Positions 43,108 to 51,942 of a stretch of DNA of 64,000 nt are shown in pieces. The notes under the pieces were generated by a model. It was given only the letters and a program-made list of their open reading frames with translations, did not search any database and was not told where the DNA came from. The stretch is from Thermocatellispora tengchongensis. GTDB taxonomy: Bacteria > Actinomycetota > Actinomycetes > Streptosporangiales > Streptosporangiaceae. The translations under genes were made by a program, and so were the position numbers. Each line of letters opens with the position of its first letter. Position 1 is the first letter of the stretch. The stretch spans positions 590,306 to 654,305 of the forward strand of contig NZ_JACHGN010000002.1 of the NCBI RefSeq assembly GCF_014202315.1, read 5' to 3'.

Positions 43108-45332
43108 AGGGCCAGCTCCTCGGCCGGGGCGCCCGTGCAGTGGGAGCGCTCGATGGCCACCAGCGACACCACGGTGGTGTGGTAGCGCGCCTCGATGGCC
43201 TCGTCGGTGTACGGGTTGCGGGCGGGCTCCGGGGTCGCGCCCTTGGCGTGGCGGCCGGCGTTCACGCCCATGAGCCGGTAGTCCTCCGGGGCGAGCGCGG
43301 GGGCGATGGAGTACAGCTCCAGGTTGGCCAACGGGGCCAGGTCGCGGCGGTGGATCAGCGCGGTGCCCTTGGCCTGGAGCCCGATGCCGATGCCCGAGCC
43401 CGACAGCCGGGCGGCCGACAGCCCGATCATGCCCAGGTCGATGGTGTCGTTGAAGCGGACGATCCGTCCGGCGCAGCCCTCCTCCTCCAGGCCCGCCATC
43501 AGCTCGCGCAGCGCGTCCACCACCGGCAGGCCCGACAGCGTCAGCCACACGTCGCGGCCGGTCGCGGGGGACACCCCGATCACGACCTCGCGCGGGTCGC
43601 CGCCCGGGGCCGCCTCGCGCACGGGACGCAGCGCGTCGGCGCGGTGCGCGAGCTGCGCGGCCCGCAGGTCCCGCACCGAGCGCTGCTGGCGGATCGCGTC
43701 GATCTCGGCCTGGCGCTCCGGCGCCGGCTCGTACCCGGTGCCGGGGCCCGCGTAGTCGTTGGGGTCGGTGACCAGCGACAGGACCCGCATCGACGGGGTG
43801 AAGATCGCCGCGGTCTGGAGGTAGTCGCCCTCGACCCGGGCCCTGAGCATGGCCAGCAGCCGCTCGGCCTCGGGCTCGAACCCCGTCTCGACCAGGGCCG
43901 TCACCACGTCGGCCATGGTCAGCCCGCTGTCCATGATGGTGCGGGCCGCGCTCAGCACGGCCGTGGCGTCGGTGCCCGCCAGGTCCTTGGACCCGGCCGC
44001 GTCCACCGCCGCCTCCACCTGCTCGTCGGTGAAGTCGGCCAGGCCGAACCAGGAGTACACCGCCCGCGCCGCCTCGGCCGCGCGGCGGCGCAGCGCCTCG
44101 ACCTCCTCCGGCGAGGCGGTGCGCAGCCCGCCGTCCACGCCCCAGTCGCGCTGCATGGCGAGGTAGTCGTCGATGTCCTCGGCGTTCCAGTTGGACGGGC
44201 CGAACATGTTGTCATAGCGCTGGATCGAGCCGAAGCCGCTGCACACGAAGTCGGAGCCGGCCAGGAAGATCGGCAGCGTGCGCGAGGTCCTGCGCACGTC
44301 CGACTCCGACATCAGCGCGTCGTTGCCCGAGCACGACTCCAGGTTGCGCGCCATCACCATGACGTTCTCGGCCATCAGCTCGCGCACCCCGCGCGGCACC
44401 GCCCCGGCCACGCTGGCCCCGTCGATGCCGCCGTTCTGCACGCCCTGCGCGCCCATCGCCCGCGCCAGCGCCACGCACCGCGACTCCAGGTACAGCATCG
44501 AGCGCCGCTCCGCGCCGCCCATCAGCACCTCGGCCCCGGCCCCGGAGGACACCCGCATCTTGATCCCGCGCGAGGCGTACGCGCTGGTCAGGAAGGCTTT
44601 GGACCACGGCGTGTCGTCGCCGTCGGTGAAGACCCGCTCGGTGCCGTACAGGCTGACCGTCTCGGCGTACGACACGAAGCCGCGCAGGCCCAGCTCCAGC
44701 TCCTGCGCCTCCTCCACCGAGCACTGCACCAGCACCCCGGGCGAGCCGACCGCCGCGCCGATGGCGACCGCGACCGCGTTGGACGGCGCGTCGGCCAGCA
44801 CCGGCACCGTGGTCTCCAGCTCCCGGAACCCGTACGCCGCGGCCGTGGCGGCGTCGGCCGCGAGCAGCAGCGGGTCGTCCAGCCGGTTGGTGACGTGCGC
44901 CTGGTTGCTCGGGGTGCGCCGGGCGCGCAGCTTGGTCATGGCCATCACCAGCTCGGGCGGGCGCAGCAGCGCCAGCACCCGGGCCAGCTTGGCCGGGGTC
45001 ATGCCCGCGCACAGCCGTACGACCTCCGCGCGCGGCACGTCGGGCGCGACCATCATCCGGGCCACGGCCACGTCGGGCAGCGCCATGGCCTCCTCGGCCA
45101 CCGACAGGTCCAGGCCGTGGGCGGCGATGAACGCGTCGATGGCGTCGAAGTCGGCGGCCTTGACCCCGTCCATCTCCGTGACCCGCCCGTCCACGACGGT
45201 CAGGCCGGGCTCCGGATCGTACGGCGAGGCCAGCGCCACCAGGCCCAGCTCCGGGTTCTCCACCGCGAACCCGTCCAGGTTGACCCGCTGGGCGTCCATG
45301 AACCGGATACGCCCGACCCGTTCCCGAGTCAT
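43104..45332 (-). CDS. B12-dependent diol dehydratase, fused large and medium subunits (PduC-PduD)
   Basis: 742 residues: large subunit at about 1-550, medium at about 575-742. The active-site residues known from Klebsiella diol dehydratase all appear with a constant offset of +3: His146 (SNQAHVTN), Glu173 (ELETT), Glu224 (YAETV), Gln299 (GVQNGG), Asp338 (GNDAL) and Ser365 (CSGFG). It should dehydrate a 1,2-diol (or glycerol/amino alcohol) to an aldehyde by a radical mechanism. ATG overlaps the stop of the GlcG-like gene; downstream are the small subunit and reactivase. Confidence 0.95.
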   Translation of the reverse strand: MTRERVGRIRFMDAQRVNLDGFAVENPELGLVALASPYDPEPGLTVVDGRVTEMDGVKAADFDAIDAFIAAHGLDLSVAEEAMALPDVAVARMMVAPDVPRAEVVRLCAGMTPAKLARVLALLRPPELVMAMTKLRARRTPSNQAHVTNRLDDPLLLAADAATAAAYGFRELETTVPVLADAPSNAVAVAIGAAVGSPGVLVQCSVEEAQELELGLRGFVSYAETVSLYGTERVFTDGDDTPWSKAFLTSAYASRGIKMRVSSGAGAEVLMGGAERRSMLYLESRCVALARAMGAQGVQNGGIDGASVAGAVPRGVRELMAENVMVMARNLESCSGNDALMSESDVRRTSRTLPIFLAGSDFVCSGFGSIQRYDNMFGPSNWNAEDIDDYLAMQRDWGVDGGLRTASPEEVEALRRRAAEAARAVYSWFGLADFTDEQVEAAVDAAGSKDLAGTDATAVLSAARTIMDSGLTMADVVTALVETGFEPEAERLLAMLRARVEGDYLQTAAIFTPSMRVLSLVTDPNDYAGPGTGYEPAPERQAEIDAIRQQRSVRDLRAAQLAHRADALRPVREAAPGGDPREVVIGVSPATGRDVWLTLSGLPVVDALRELMAGLEEEGCAGRIVRFNDTIDLGMIGLSAARLSGSGIGIGLQAKGTALIHRRDLAPLANLELYSIAPALAPEDYRLMGVNAGRHAKGATPEPARNPYTDEAIEARYHTTVVSLVAIERSHCTGAPAEELAL

Positions 45333-45736
45333 GCCGTCTCCCACAGCGCCGCGGCGGCCTCGGCGCAGGCCACGTCCTGCTCCACCGTGCCGCCGCTGAC
45401 CCCGACCCCGCCGACCACCCGTTCCCCCTCGCCGTGGCCGTCCCACAGCGGGATGCCGCCGCCGAAGCAGACGTACCTGCCGTCGGCGGCGAGGCCGTAC
45501 AGCTCGCCGCCGGGCTGCACCATGGGGGCGAGGTCGGCGGTGGCGATCCGGTGCGCCACCGCCGTGTACGCCTTGCCGGGCGCGAGCGCGGGGCCGGCGA
45601 TCTCGGCGCCGTCCATGCGCTGGAAGGCGACGAGGTGCCCGCCCGCGTCCACCACGGCCACCGACACCAGCGCGCCCGCGCGCGCGGCCTCTTTGATCGC
45701 GGCCTCGCACATCCGCAGGGCCAGTTCCAGGTTCAC
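45329..45736 (-). CDS. GlcG/HbpS-like (PduO C-terminal-like) haem- or cobalamin-binding protein
   Basis: 135 residues, GTG overlapping the permease stop. LALRMCEAAIKEAARAGALV, VAVVDAGGHLVAFQRMDGA, GKAYTAVAH and GGGIPLWDG with GGVGVSGG near the end define the GlcG/HbpS fold. In PduO the same domain follows an adenosyltransferase, which is absent here. A role in supporting the dehydratase cofactor is inferred from position. Not exported. Confidence 0.88.
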   Translation of the reverse strand: MNLELALRMCEAAIKEAARAGALVSVAVVDAGGHLVAFQRMDGAEIAGPALAPGKAYTAVAHRIATADLAPMVQPGGELYGLAADGRYVCFGGGIPLWDGHGEGERVVGGVGVSGGTVEQDVACAEAAAALWETA

Positions 45737-47331
45737 GCGCGCTCGGGTTCCTCCGCACTGGTTCGTGGTGGCGCGTCCTCCTCCATCACGACGCGACCGA
45801 TTCGTTGGTACCTCTCCTGGTCCTTCGAGCGCAAGATCAGGCCGATCACGATGCCGAACAGGACCACCCCGCCGATGATGTACGGGATCGCGTGGAAGAC
45901 CGGGCTGTCGGCCGCGGCGCCGGCCGCGAACTCCAGGTTGTCCACCAGCAGGTAGACGACGTACCCCATGCCCACCGCGCCGATCGCTGGCGCGACCAGC
46001 GTGCGCCACCAGTGCCGGGTCTCCGGATGGTTGCCCTTCACGTGGAAGTAGAAGATCACCGCGATCGAGCAGACCGTCTGCACGATCAGGATCATCGCCG
46101 TGCCCAGGATCGCCATCAGGCCGTAGAGGTAGAAGTACGCCACGTCGGGCGCGCTCTCGGTCGGCTCCTGAAGGGCGAAGAACGCCAGCGTGATCAGCAG
46201 GCAGATCACCGACTGGGTGATCGAGGCGATGTGCGGCGACTTGTGCGTGCCGTGCGTCGCGCCCAGCGTCCGGCGCAGGCCCGGGGTCAGCCCCTCGCGG
46301 CCGATCGCGTAGATGTAGCGCGAGGCGGCGTTGTGGAAGGCGAGCGCGCAGGCGAAGGAGCCGAGCACGGTGAGGACCTTGTAGATCACCAGTGCCCAGC
46401 CGCCGACGTAGCTGTCGGTGATGCCGAAGAACAGGTCGAACGGGTTGCCGGTGCTGCCGCGCGAGATCGCGACCGACTGCTCGGCGCCGTTGCCTGCGAT
46501 GGCCAGCCAGGACACGATCGTGTAGAAGACGCCCAGGCCGATCACCGCCATCATGGTGGCCCGGGGGATGATCTTCTTGGGGTCCTTGGACTCCTCGCCG
46601 TACACCGCGGTGGTCTCGAAGCCGACCCAGGACCAGAAGGCGAAGAACAGGCCGATGGCGGCGCTCCCCGTGATGGCCGCGGCCGGGTCGTCGGCGACGG
46701 CGGTGAAGGCGTTGGCCGGGTTGAGCACCTGCGCCATGAGCCCGTCCGGGCCGCCGCCGCGGATCAGCACCGACAGGCTGAGCAGGCCCAGGATGACGAT
46801 CTCGGTGATCAGGAAGACCGCCAGCACCCGGCCGGAGATCTCGATGTCGAAGTAGCCGAGCAGCGCGATGGCCGCGATGCCGATCAGGGCGTAGACGATC
46901 CAGCTCAGCTCCGGGCCGCCGAAGGTCTCGACGGTGGTCTTGGCGAAGGAGGCGAAGATGCCGATCAGCGACGCCTCGAACACGATGTACGCGACCGTGG
47001 CCAGCAGGCCGGACACCAGGCCCCACAACTGACCCAGGCCGTGGGAGATGAAGCCGTAGAAGGCGCCGGTGGCGGTGATGTGCCGGGCCATCGCGGTGTA
47101 GCCCACCGCGAAGATGCTCAGCACGATCGTGGCGAACAGGTACGCGGCCGGGACTCCGGTGCCGTTGCCGTAGCCGACCACGATCGGCACGTTGCCGGTC
47201 ATGGCGGTGATGGGGGCGGCGTTGGCCACGGCCATGAACAACACGGCGAACAGCCCGATCGCGCCGGACTTGAGCCGCTGGACCTCGGGGGCGGCGGGCT
47301 GCTGCCCGCTCTTGCTCTCGACGGTGCTCAC
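45733..47331 (-). CDS. APC-superfamily amino acid/amine permease
   Basis: 532 residues from GTG 47331 with GGAAGGAG 8 bp upstream; the frame stays open to 47436. Twelve hydrophobic segments; GAIGLFAVLFMAVANAAPI and SWVGFETTAVYGEESKDPKKIIP (split in segments 1 and 6) are standard for the APC family. First gene of the leftward operon: permease, GlcG-like, dehydratase, reactivase, all overlapping or within 4 bp. Uptake of an amino alcohol or amine is the likely role. Confidence 0.9.
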   Translation of the reverse strand: MSTVESKSGQQPAAPEVQRLKSGAIGLFAVLFMAVANAAPITAMTGNVPIVVGYGNGTGVPAAYLFATIVLSIFAVGYTAMARHITATGAFYGFISHGLGQLWGLVSGLLATVAYIVFEASLIGIFASFAKTTVETFGGPELSWIVYALIGIAAIALLGYFDIEISGRVLAVFLITEIVILGLLSLSVLIRGGGPDGLMAQVLNPANAFTAVADDPAAAITGSAAIGLFFAFWSWVGFETTAVYGEESKDPKKIIPRATMMAVIGLGVFYTIVSWLAIAGNGAEQSVAISRGSTGNPFDLFFGITDSYVGGWALVIYKVLTVLGSFACALAFHNAASRYIYAIGREGLTPGLRRTLGATHGTHKSPHIASITQSVICLLITLAFFALQEPTESAPDVAYFYLYGLMAILGTAMILIVQTVCSIAVIFYFHVKGNHPETRHWWRTLVAPAIGAVGMGYVVYLLVDNLEFAAGAAADSPVFHAIPYIIGGVVLFGIVIGLILRSKDQERYQRIGRVVMEEDAPPRTSAEEPERA

Positions 47332-47517
47332 GGGCACCGCTCCTTCCGCAAATAATGTGACATGCGGCTGATGTGCGCGAATCGTGGCATTTGCCCGCTC
47401 TGTGCGGCAATACCCGGCATGTTTATTCTTCTTCACAACGAGAACCGTTGACGGCTAAGGTCCGACCGATGCACGCTTACGGCCGTACCGATCGGCGAAG
47501 CGTGGGGACGGCGGCGC
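47332..47517. promoter_or_regulatory. Divergent promoter region of the two catabolic operons
   Basis: 186 bp between the permease and the aminotransferase genes, AT-richer than the flanks (for example around 47345-47356 and 47416-47440). It must drive both operons. I found no unambiguous GntR/HutC palindrome. Confidence 0.5.
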
Positions 47518-48792
47518 ATGCTCGACTACGGGATCTTCACGTTCGCCTCCAAGGACGAGGTTCTGGCCAAGTCCAAGGAGTTCTGGAACCCGGACAAGAC
47601 CACCTTCTGGGAGGAGTCGGGCGTCCCGCTGGTGATCGACCGCAGGGAGGAGTACTTCCTGTACGACGTGTCGGGCAAGCGGCTCATCGACGTGCACCTC
47701 AACGGCGGCACCTACAACGTGGGCCACCGCAACCCCGAGGTCGTCGAAGCCGTCACCACGGCCATGCAGCGCTTCGACATCGGCAACCACCACTTCCCCT
47801 CGCTCGCGCGCACCGCGCTCGCCGAGGCGCTGGTCACCACCGGGCCGCCCGGCATGAGCAAGGTCGTCTACGCCAGCGGCGGCGGCGAGGCCATCGACAT
47901 CGCGCTCAAGACCGCCCGCCACGCCACCGGAAGGCGCAGGATCGTCTCCATCGTCAAGGCGTACCACGGGCACACCGGCCTCGCCGTGGGCACCGGCGAC
48001 GACCGGTTCTCCCGGCTGTTCCTCGCCGACCGCCCCGACGAGTTCACCCACGTGCCCTTCAACGACCTCGACGCCATGCGGGCCGCGCTCGCGCCCGGCG
48101 ACGCCGCCGCCGTGATCATGGAGACGATCCCGGCGACGTACGGCTTCCCGCTGCCCGCCCCCGGCTACCTGGAGGCGGTCAAGCGGATGTGCGAGGAGCA
48201 CGGCACGCTCTACATCGCCGACGAGGTGCAGACCGGGCTGATGCGCACCGGCGAGCTGTGGGGCATCACCAAGCACGGCATCGCCCCCGACATCATGGTC
48301 ACCGGCAAGGGCCTGTCCGGCGGCGTCTACCCGATCGCGGCGGTGCTCGTCGCCGAGCACGCCGCCGGATGGCTGCGCGAGGACGGCTTCGCGCACATGG
48401 CGTCCTTCGGCGGCGCCGAGCTGGGCTGCGTCGCCGCGCTGAAGACGCTGGAGATCTGCACGAGGCCGGAGACCCGCTCGATCGTGCACCACGCCGCGGC
48501 CGTGATCGGCGCGGGCCTGCGCGAGATCCGGGCGGCCCACCCCGGATACTTCACCGGGATCCGGCAGAACGGCCTGGTCTTCGGCCTGGAGTTCGGCCAT
48601 CCGGAAGGGGCGAAGCACGTGATGCGGCACCTGTACCAGCATGGGGTCTGGGCGATCTTCTCCACGCTCGACCCGGCGGTGCTGCAGTACAAGCCGGGCA
48701 TACTGCTGCGCCCGGAGCTGGCCGAGGAACTGCTGGACCGCACCGCCGCCGCCATCGCCAAGGCCGCCGCGGGCGCGAAGGCCGCGGCATGA
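47518..48792 (+). CDS. Class III aminotransferase-fold PLP enzyme (possible amino-alcohol-phosphate phospho-lyase)
   Basis: 424 residues. PLP Lys264 in VTGKGLSGGVYP, Asp235 in ADEVQTG and YASGGGEAIDIALK near residue 119 are fold type I class III features. Beside an APH-fold kinase and acylating aldehyde dehydrogenase, the enzyme may eliminate phosphate and ammonia from a phosphorylated amino alcohol to give an aldehyde, as in the RMM locus of mycobacteria. A plain transaminase cannot be excluded. First gene of the rightward operon; overlaps the next by ATGA. Confidence 0.88.
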   Translation: MLDYGIFTFASKDEVLAKSKEFWNPDKTTFWEESGVPLVIDRREEYFLYDVSGKRLIDVHLNGGTYNVGHRNPEVVEAVTTAMQRFDIGNHHFPSLARTALAEALVTTGPPGMSKVVYASGGGEAIDIALKTARHATGRRRIVSIVKAYHGHTGLAVGTGDDRFSRLFLADRPDEFTHVPFNDLDAMRAALAPGDAAAVIMETIPATYGFPLPAPGYLEAVKRMCEEHGTLYIADEVQTGLMRTGELWGITKHGIAPDIMVTGKGLSGGVYPIAAVLVAEHAAGWLREDGFAHMASFGGAELGCVAALKTLEICTRPETRSIVHHAAAVIGAGLREIRAAHPGYFTGIRQNGLVFGLEFGHPEGAKHVMRHLYQHGVWAIFSTLDPAVLQYKPGILLRPELAEELLDRTAAAIAKAAAGAKAAA

Positions 48793-50159
48793 GCCGCGCG
48801 GGGGCGGTGCTGGAGCGCGGCCGGTGGGCGGCGCGCGCGTACGCGGGCTACGACGCGGCCACCGTGGACCGGATCGTCCGCGCCGTGGCGCGCGCGGCGG
48901 CCTCGGGCGCGGCCGGCCACGCGGCGCTGGCCGTGGCGGAGAGCGGGCTCGGCGTGCCCGCCCACCAGGAGCTGGCCGGGCACGCCTGCTCCTCCGGGGT
49001 GGCCAAGGTGCACGTCGGCGCGGACCTCGTCACGCCGGTCGGCGACGGCCGCACGGTCTCGGTGCCGCGACCGGCCGGGCTGATCCTGGCGCTGACCCCG
49101 GCGACCGGGGCCCCGGTGGCGGCGGCGTACCACATGGTGCTGCTCGCGGCGATGACCCGCAACGCGATCGTGGTCCGCCCGCACCCCTCGGTGGCGCGCT
49201 CGTGCGCCGAGGCCGTGCGCGCGCTGGCCGGCGCGGCCGTGGAGGCCGGCGCCCCCGACGGCGCGATCCAGGTGGCGGACGACGACGGGCTGCTCGGCGA
49301 CCCGAGGGTGGACCTGGTGCTGGCCGCCGGGGACGAGGAGGAGGTGCGCGCGGCGTACCGCTCCGGCGTGCCCGCGCTCGGCCTCGGGCCCGGCAACGCG
49401 CCGGTCCTCGTGGACGGCACCGCCGACCCGCGGGCCGCGGCCGGGCACATCGTGGCCAGCGCGTCCTTCGACAACGGGCTGTCGCGGGCCGCGGAGTCGG
49501 TGCTGATCGTGCCGGAGGCCGCGGCCGACGCCCTGGTCGCGGCGCTGCGCGCGGCGGGCGCGTACCCGCTGGGGGCGGCCGAGGCCGACCGGGTCAGGGA
49601 ACTGCTGCCCGAGGCGGTGGGCCGCGACGCCGTCTGGATCGCCGAGCGCGCCGGGGCGCGGGTGCCGGCCGGGACCCGCCTGCTGCTCGCGCCGATGCCG
49701 CTCGCGGTGCCCGAGGACCCGCTCACCGGCCCCACGCGCTGCCCGGTGCTCGGCGTGGTGCGCGTGCCCTCGGCCGCGCGGGGCATCGCCGCCGCGCGCG
49801 CGGTCCTGCGCGTCGCCGGGGCGGGTCACACCGCCGCGATCCACAGCGCCGACCCCGAGGCGATCATGACGTACGCGGCGGCGCTGCCGGCCGCGCAGGT
49901 GCGGGTCAACGAGGGCGCCGCCCTGGACGCGGCCGGACGCCCCCACCCGTTCCTGATCGGCCCGCGCGGCCCGCTGGAGCCCGCCGACCTGGTCCGCTGG
50001 ACCCGCTTCCCCGGCGCCAAGGCCCCCATCGACCCGTGGACGGCCCCCCGGGGCCCCGTGCCCGGCTATCCCGTCGCCTCCAACCTGGCGGGGGAGCCCG
50101 GTACCCCAAGGACCGCCGCCTCCGTACTGCGCTCGGGGGCGGCGTCGGCATCACCATGA
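48789..50159 (+). CDS. CoA-acylating-type aldehyde dehydrogenase, catalytic Cys replaced
   Basis: 456 residues of the EutE/PduP/SauS branch: TPATGAPVAAAYHMVLLAA and GLGPGNAPVLVDG (cofactor region) and SFDNG at 226-230. In the family this is FDNNLPC or FDNGMIC with the catalytic Cys. Here the run is FDNGLSR, with Arg233 (codon CGG, 49485-49487) at the Cys position, and no Cys nearby. Either inactive, altered, or a base error. ATG overlaps the aminotransferase stop. Confidence 0.88.
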   Translation: MSRAGAVLERGRWAARAYAGYDAATVDRIVRAVARAAASGAAGHAALAVAESGLGVPAHQELAGHACSSGVAKVHVGADLVTPVGDGRTVSVPRPAGLILALTPATGAPVAAAYHMVLLAAMTRNAIVVRPHPSVARSCAEAVRALAGAAVEAGAPDGAIQVADDDGLLGDPRVDLVLAAGDEEEVRAAYRSGVPALGLGPGNAPVLVDGTADPRAAAGHIVASASFDNGLSRAAESVLIVPEAAADALVAALRAAGAYPLGAAEADRVRELLPEAVGRDAVWIAERAGARVPAGTRLLLAPMPLAVPEDPLTGPTRCPVLGVVRVPSAARGIAAARAVLRVAGAGHTAAIHSADPEAIMTYAAALPAAQVRVNEGAALDAAGRPHPFLIGPRGPLEPADLVRWTRFPGAKAPIDPWTAPRGPVPGYPVASNLAGEPGTPRTAASVLRSGAASASP

Positions 50160-50171
50160 GGAGAGAGCACC

Positions 50172-51179
50172 TTGACCGTCCACGACCTGTCCGGCGGAGA
50201 GGACGTCCTGGCCCGGGTGGACGACGTGGCGCGCCGGGCGCTGCGCCACTACCCGCTCTCCCCGGCCGCGACCGCGACGTTGATCAACGTCTCGGAGAAC
50301 GCGACGTACCGGGTGGACGACCCGGAGACGGGGGAGCGGGCCATCCTGCGGGTGCACCGGCTCGGCTACCACTCGCCCGAGGCCATCGCCTCGGAGCTGG
50401 ACTGGCTGGCCGCGCTGCGTGACGACGAGGGCGTCCGCACGCCCCGCGTGCTGCCGGCCGCCGGCGGCGACAGGATGGTGCGGGTCGGTGAGCGCACCTG
50501 CGTCATGTTCGAGCACCTGCCCGGGACCGAGCCCGCCGAGGAGCGCCTGGTCGAGGAGTTCGAGCGCCTGGGCGCGCTGACCGCGCGCATGCACCGGCAC
50601 GCCCGCGCCTGGCGCCGCCCGCCCGGCTTCACCCGCTTCCACTGGGACTACGACGCCGCCTTCGGCGCCGAGAGCCGGTGGGGCAGGTGGCAGGACGGCG
50701 CGGGCGTGCACGGGGAGGCCGCGGACGTGCTCGGCCGCCTGGCCGAGGAGCTGCGCGCCAGGCTCGCCCGCTTCGGCGCCGGCCCGTCCAGGTACGGCCT
50801 CATCCACGCCGACCTGCGCCTGGCCAACCTGCTCGTGCACGGCGACGCCCCGCCCAGCGTGATCGACTTCGACGACTGCGGCTTCGGCTGGTACCTGTAC
50901 GACCTCGGCGCCGCCCTCAGCTTCATCGAGCACCACCCCAAGGTGCCCGAGATGATCGACTCCTGGACCCGCGGCTACCGCACGGTCCTGGACCTGCCCG
51001 CCGAGGACGAGGCCGAGATCTGGACCTTCGTCCTGATGCGCCGCCTGCTGCTGGTGGCCTGGATCGGCTCGCACTCGGCGGTGGACATCGCCCGCGAGCT
51101 GGGCGCCGGCTACACCGAGCAGAGCTGTGAGCTGGCCGAACGCTATCTGACGAGGAGCCGCCCATGTTCACCCCCGTAA
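50172..51179 (+). CDS. APH-fold kinase (aminoglycoside phosphotransferase family)
   Basis: 335 residues, TTG start with GAGGAGAGA upstream. [10 protein letters not shown] (P-loop strand region), HADLRLAN at 212-219 (catalytic Brenner motif with Ala instead of Gly) and IDFDDCGFG at 231-239 (metal-binding Asp). In this context a small amino-alcohol kinase is more likely than an antibiotic kinase, as in the RMM-type aminopropanol pathway. It overlaps the SDR by 16 bp. Confidence 0.87.
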   Translation: MTVHDLSGGEDVLARVDDVARRALRHYPLSPAATATLINVSENATYRVDDPETGERAILRVHRLGYHSPEAIASELDWLAALRDDEGVRTPRVLPAAGGDRMVRVGERTCVMFEHLPGTEPAEERLVEEFERLGALTARMHRHARAWRRPPGFTRFHWDYDAAFGAESRWGRWQDGAGVHGEAADVLGRLAEELRARLARFGAGPSRYGLIHADLRLANLLVHGDAPPSVIDFDDCGFGWYLYDLGAALSFIEHHPKVPEMIDSWTRGYRTVLDLPAEDEAEIWTFVLMRRLLLVAWIGSHSAVDIARELGAGYTEQSCELAERYLTRSRPCSPP

Positions 51180-51934
51180 CCGGCAGATCGGTGGTCGTCA
51201 CCGGCGGCACCAAGGGCATCGGCAAGGGCATCGGCCGCGTGTTCGCCGCCGCCGGCGCGAAGGTGCTCCTGGTGGGCCGGGACGAGGCCGCCGCCAAGGC
51301 CGCGGTCGCCGCCATCCCCGGAGAGGTCTCCTACGTCCTCGCCGACGTCTCCCACCCGGACGACTGCGCCCGCATGGCCGAGGCGGCGGTCGAGCGCCAC
51401 GGCGGCATCGACGTCCTGTGCGCCAACGCCGGCATCTTTCCCGAGAAGCCCCTCGCGCGGATGACCGAGGCCGACATCGACGAGGTGCTGGGCGTCAACC
51501 TCAAGGGGACCATCCTCAGCGTCCGCGCCTGCCTGCCCGCCCTGGAGGCGTCGGGCCGGGGCCGGGTGATCCTGACCTCCTCCATCACCGGCCCCATCAC
51601 GGGCTACCCCGGCTGGTCCCACTACGGCGCCAGCAAGGCCGGCCAGCTCGGCTTCATGCGCACCGCCGCGATGGAGCTGGCGCCGAAGGGCATCACCGTC
51701 AACGCCGTGCTCCCGGGCAACATCATGACCGAGGGCCTGGCCGAGCTGGGCGAGGACTACATCCGCGGCATGGAGGCCGCGATCCCCATGGCCCGCCTGG
51801 GCACCGTGGAGGAGATCGGCAGCGCCTGCCTGTTCCTGGCCACCGACGAGGCGGCGTACATCACCGGCCAGGCCCTGGGCGTGGACGGCGGCCAGGTGCT
51901 CCCGGAGTCGGCCGAGGCGCTGACGAGCATGTGA
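51164..51934 (+). CDS. SDR oxidoreductase (aminopropanol dehydrogenase-like)
   Basis: 256 residues. [12 protein letters not shown] at 13-24 (cofactor), CANAGIF, Ser in [14 protein letters not shown], catalytic HYGASKAG. The segment [19 protein letters not shown], as I recall it, is shared with the SDR of the mycobacterial RMM locus, which oxidises 1-amino-2-propanol; this comes from memory and should be tested. Fourth gene of the rightward operon. Confidence 0.88.
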   Translation: MFTPVTGRSVVVTGGTKGIGKGIGRVFAAAGAKVLLVGRDEAAAKAAVAAIPGEVSYVLADVSHPDDCARMAEAAVERHGGIDVLCANAGIFPEKPLARMTEADIDEVLGVNLKGTILSVRACLPALEASGRGRVILTSSITGPITGYPGWSHYGASKAGQLGFMRTAAMELAPKGITVNAVLPGNIMTEGLAELGEDYIRGMEAAIPMARLGTVEEIGSACLFLATDEAAYITGQALGVDGGQVLPESAEALTSM

Positions 51935-51942
51935 CGGCCCTG

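Noticed and set aside
50172-51179. Kinase as an aminoglycoside-resistance gene
   Set aside because: APH fold is clear, but its place in an amino-alcohol operon with 16-bp overlap to an SDR makes metabolic phosphorylation more likely.
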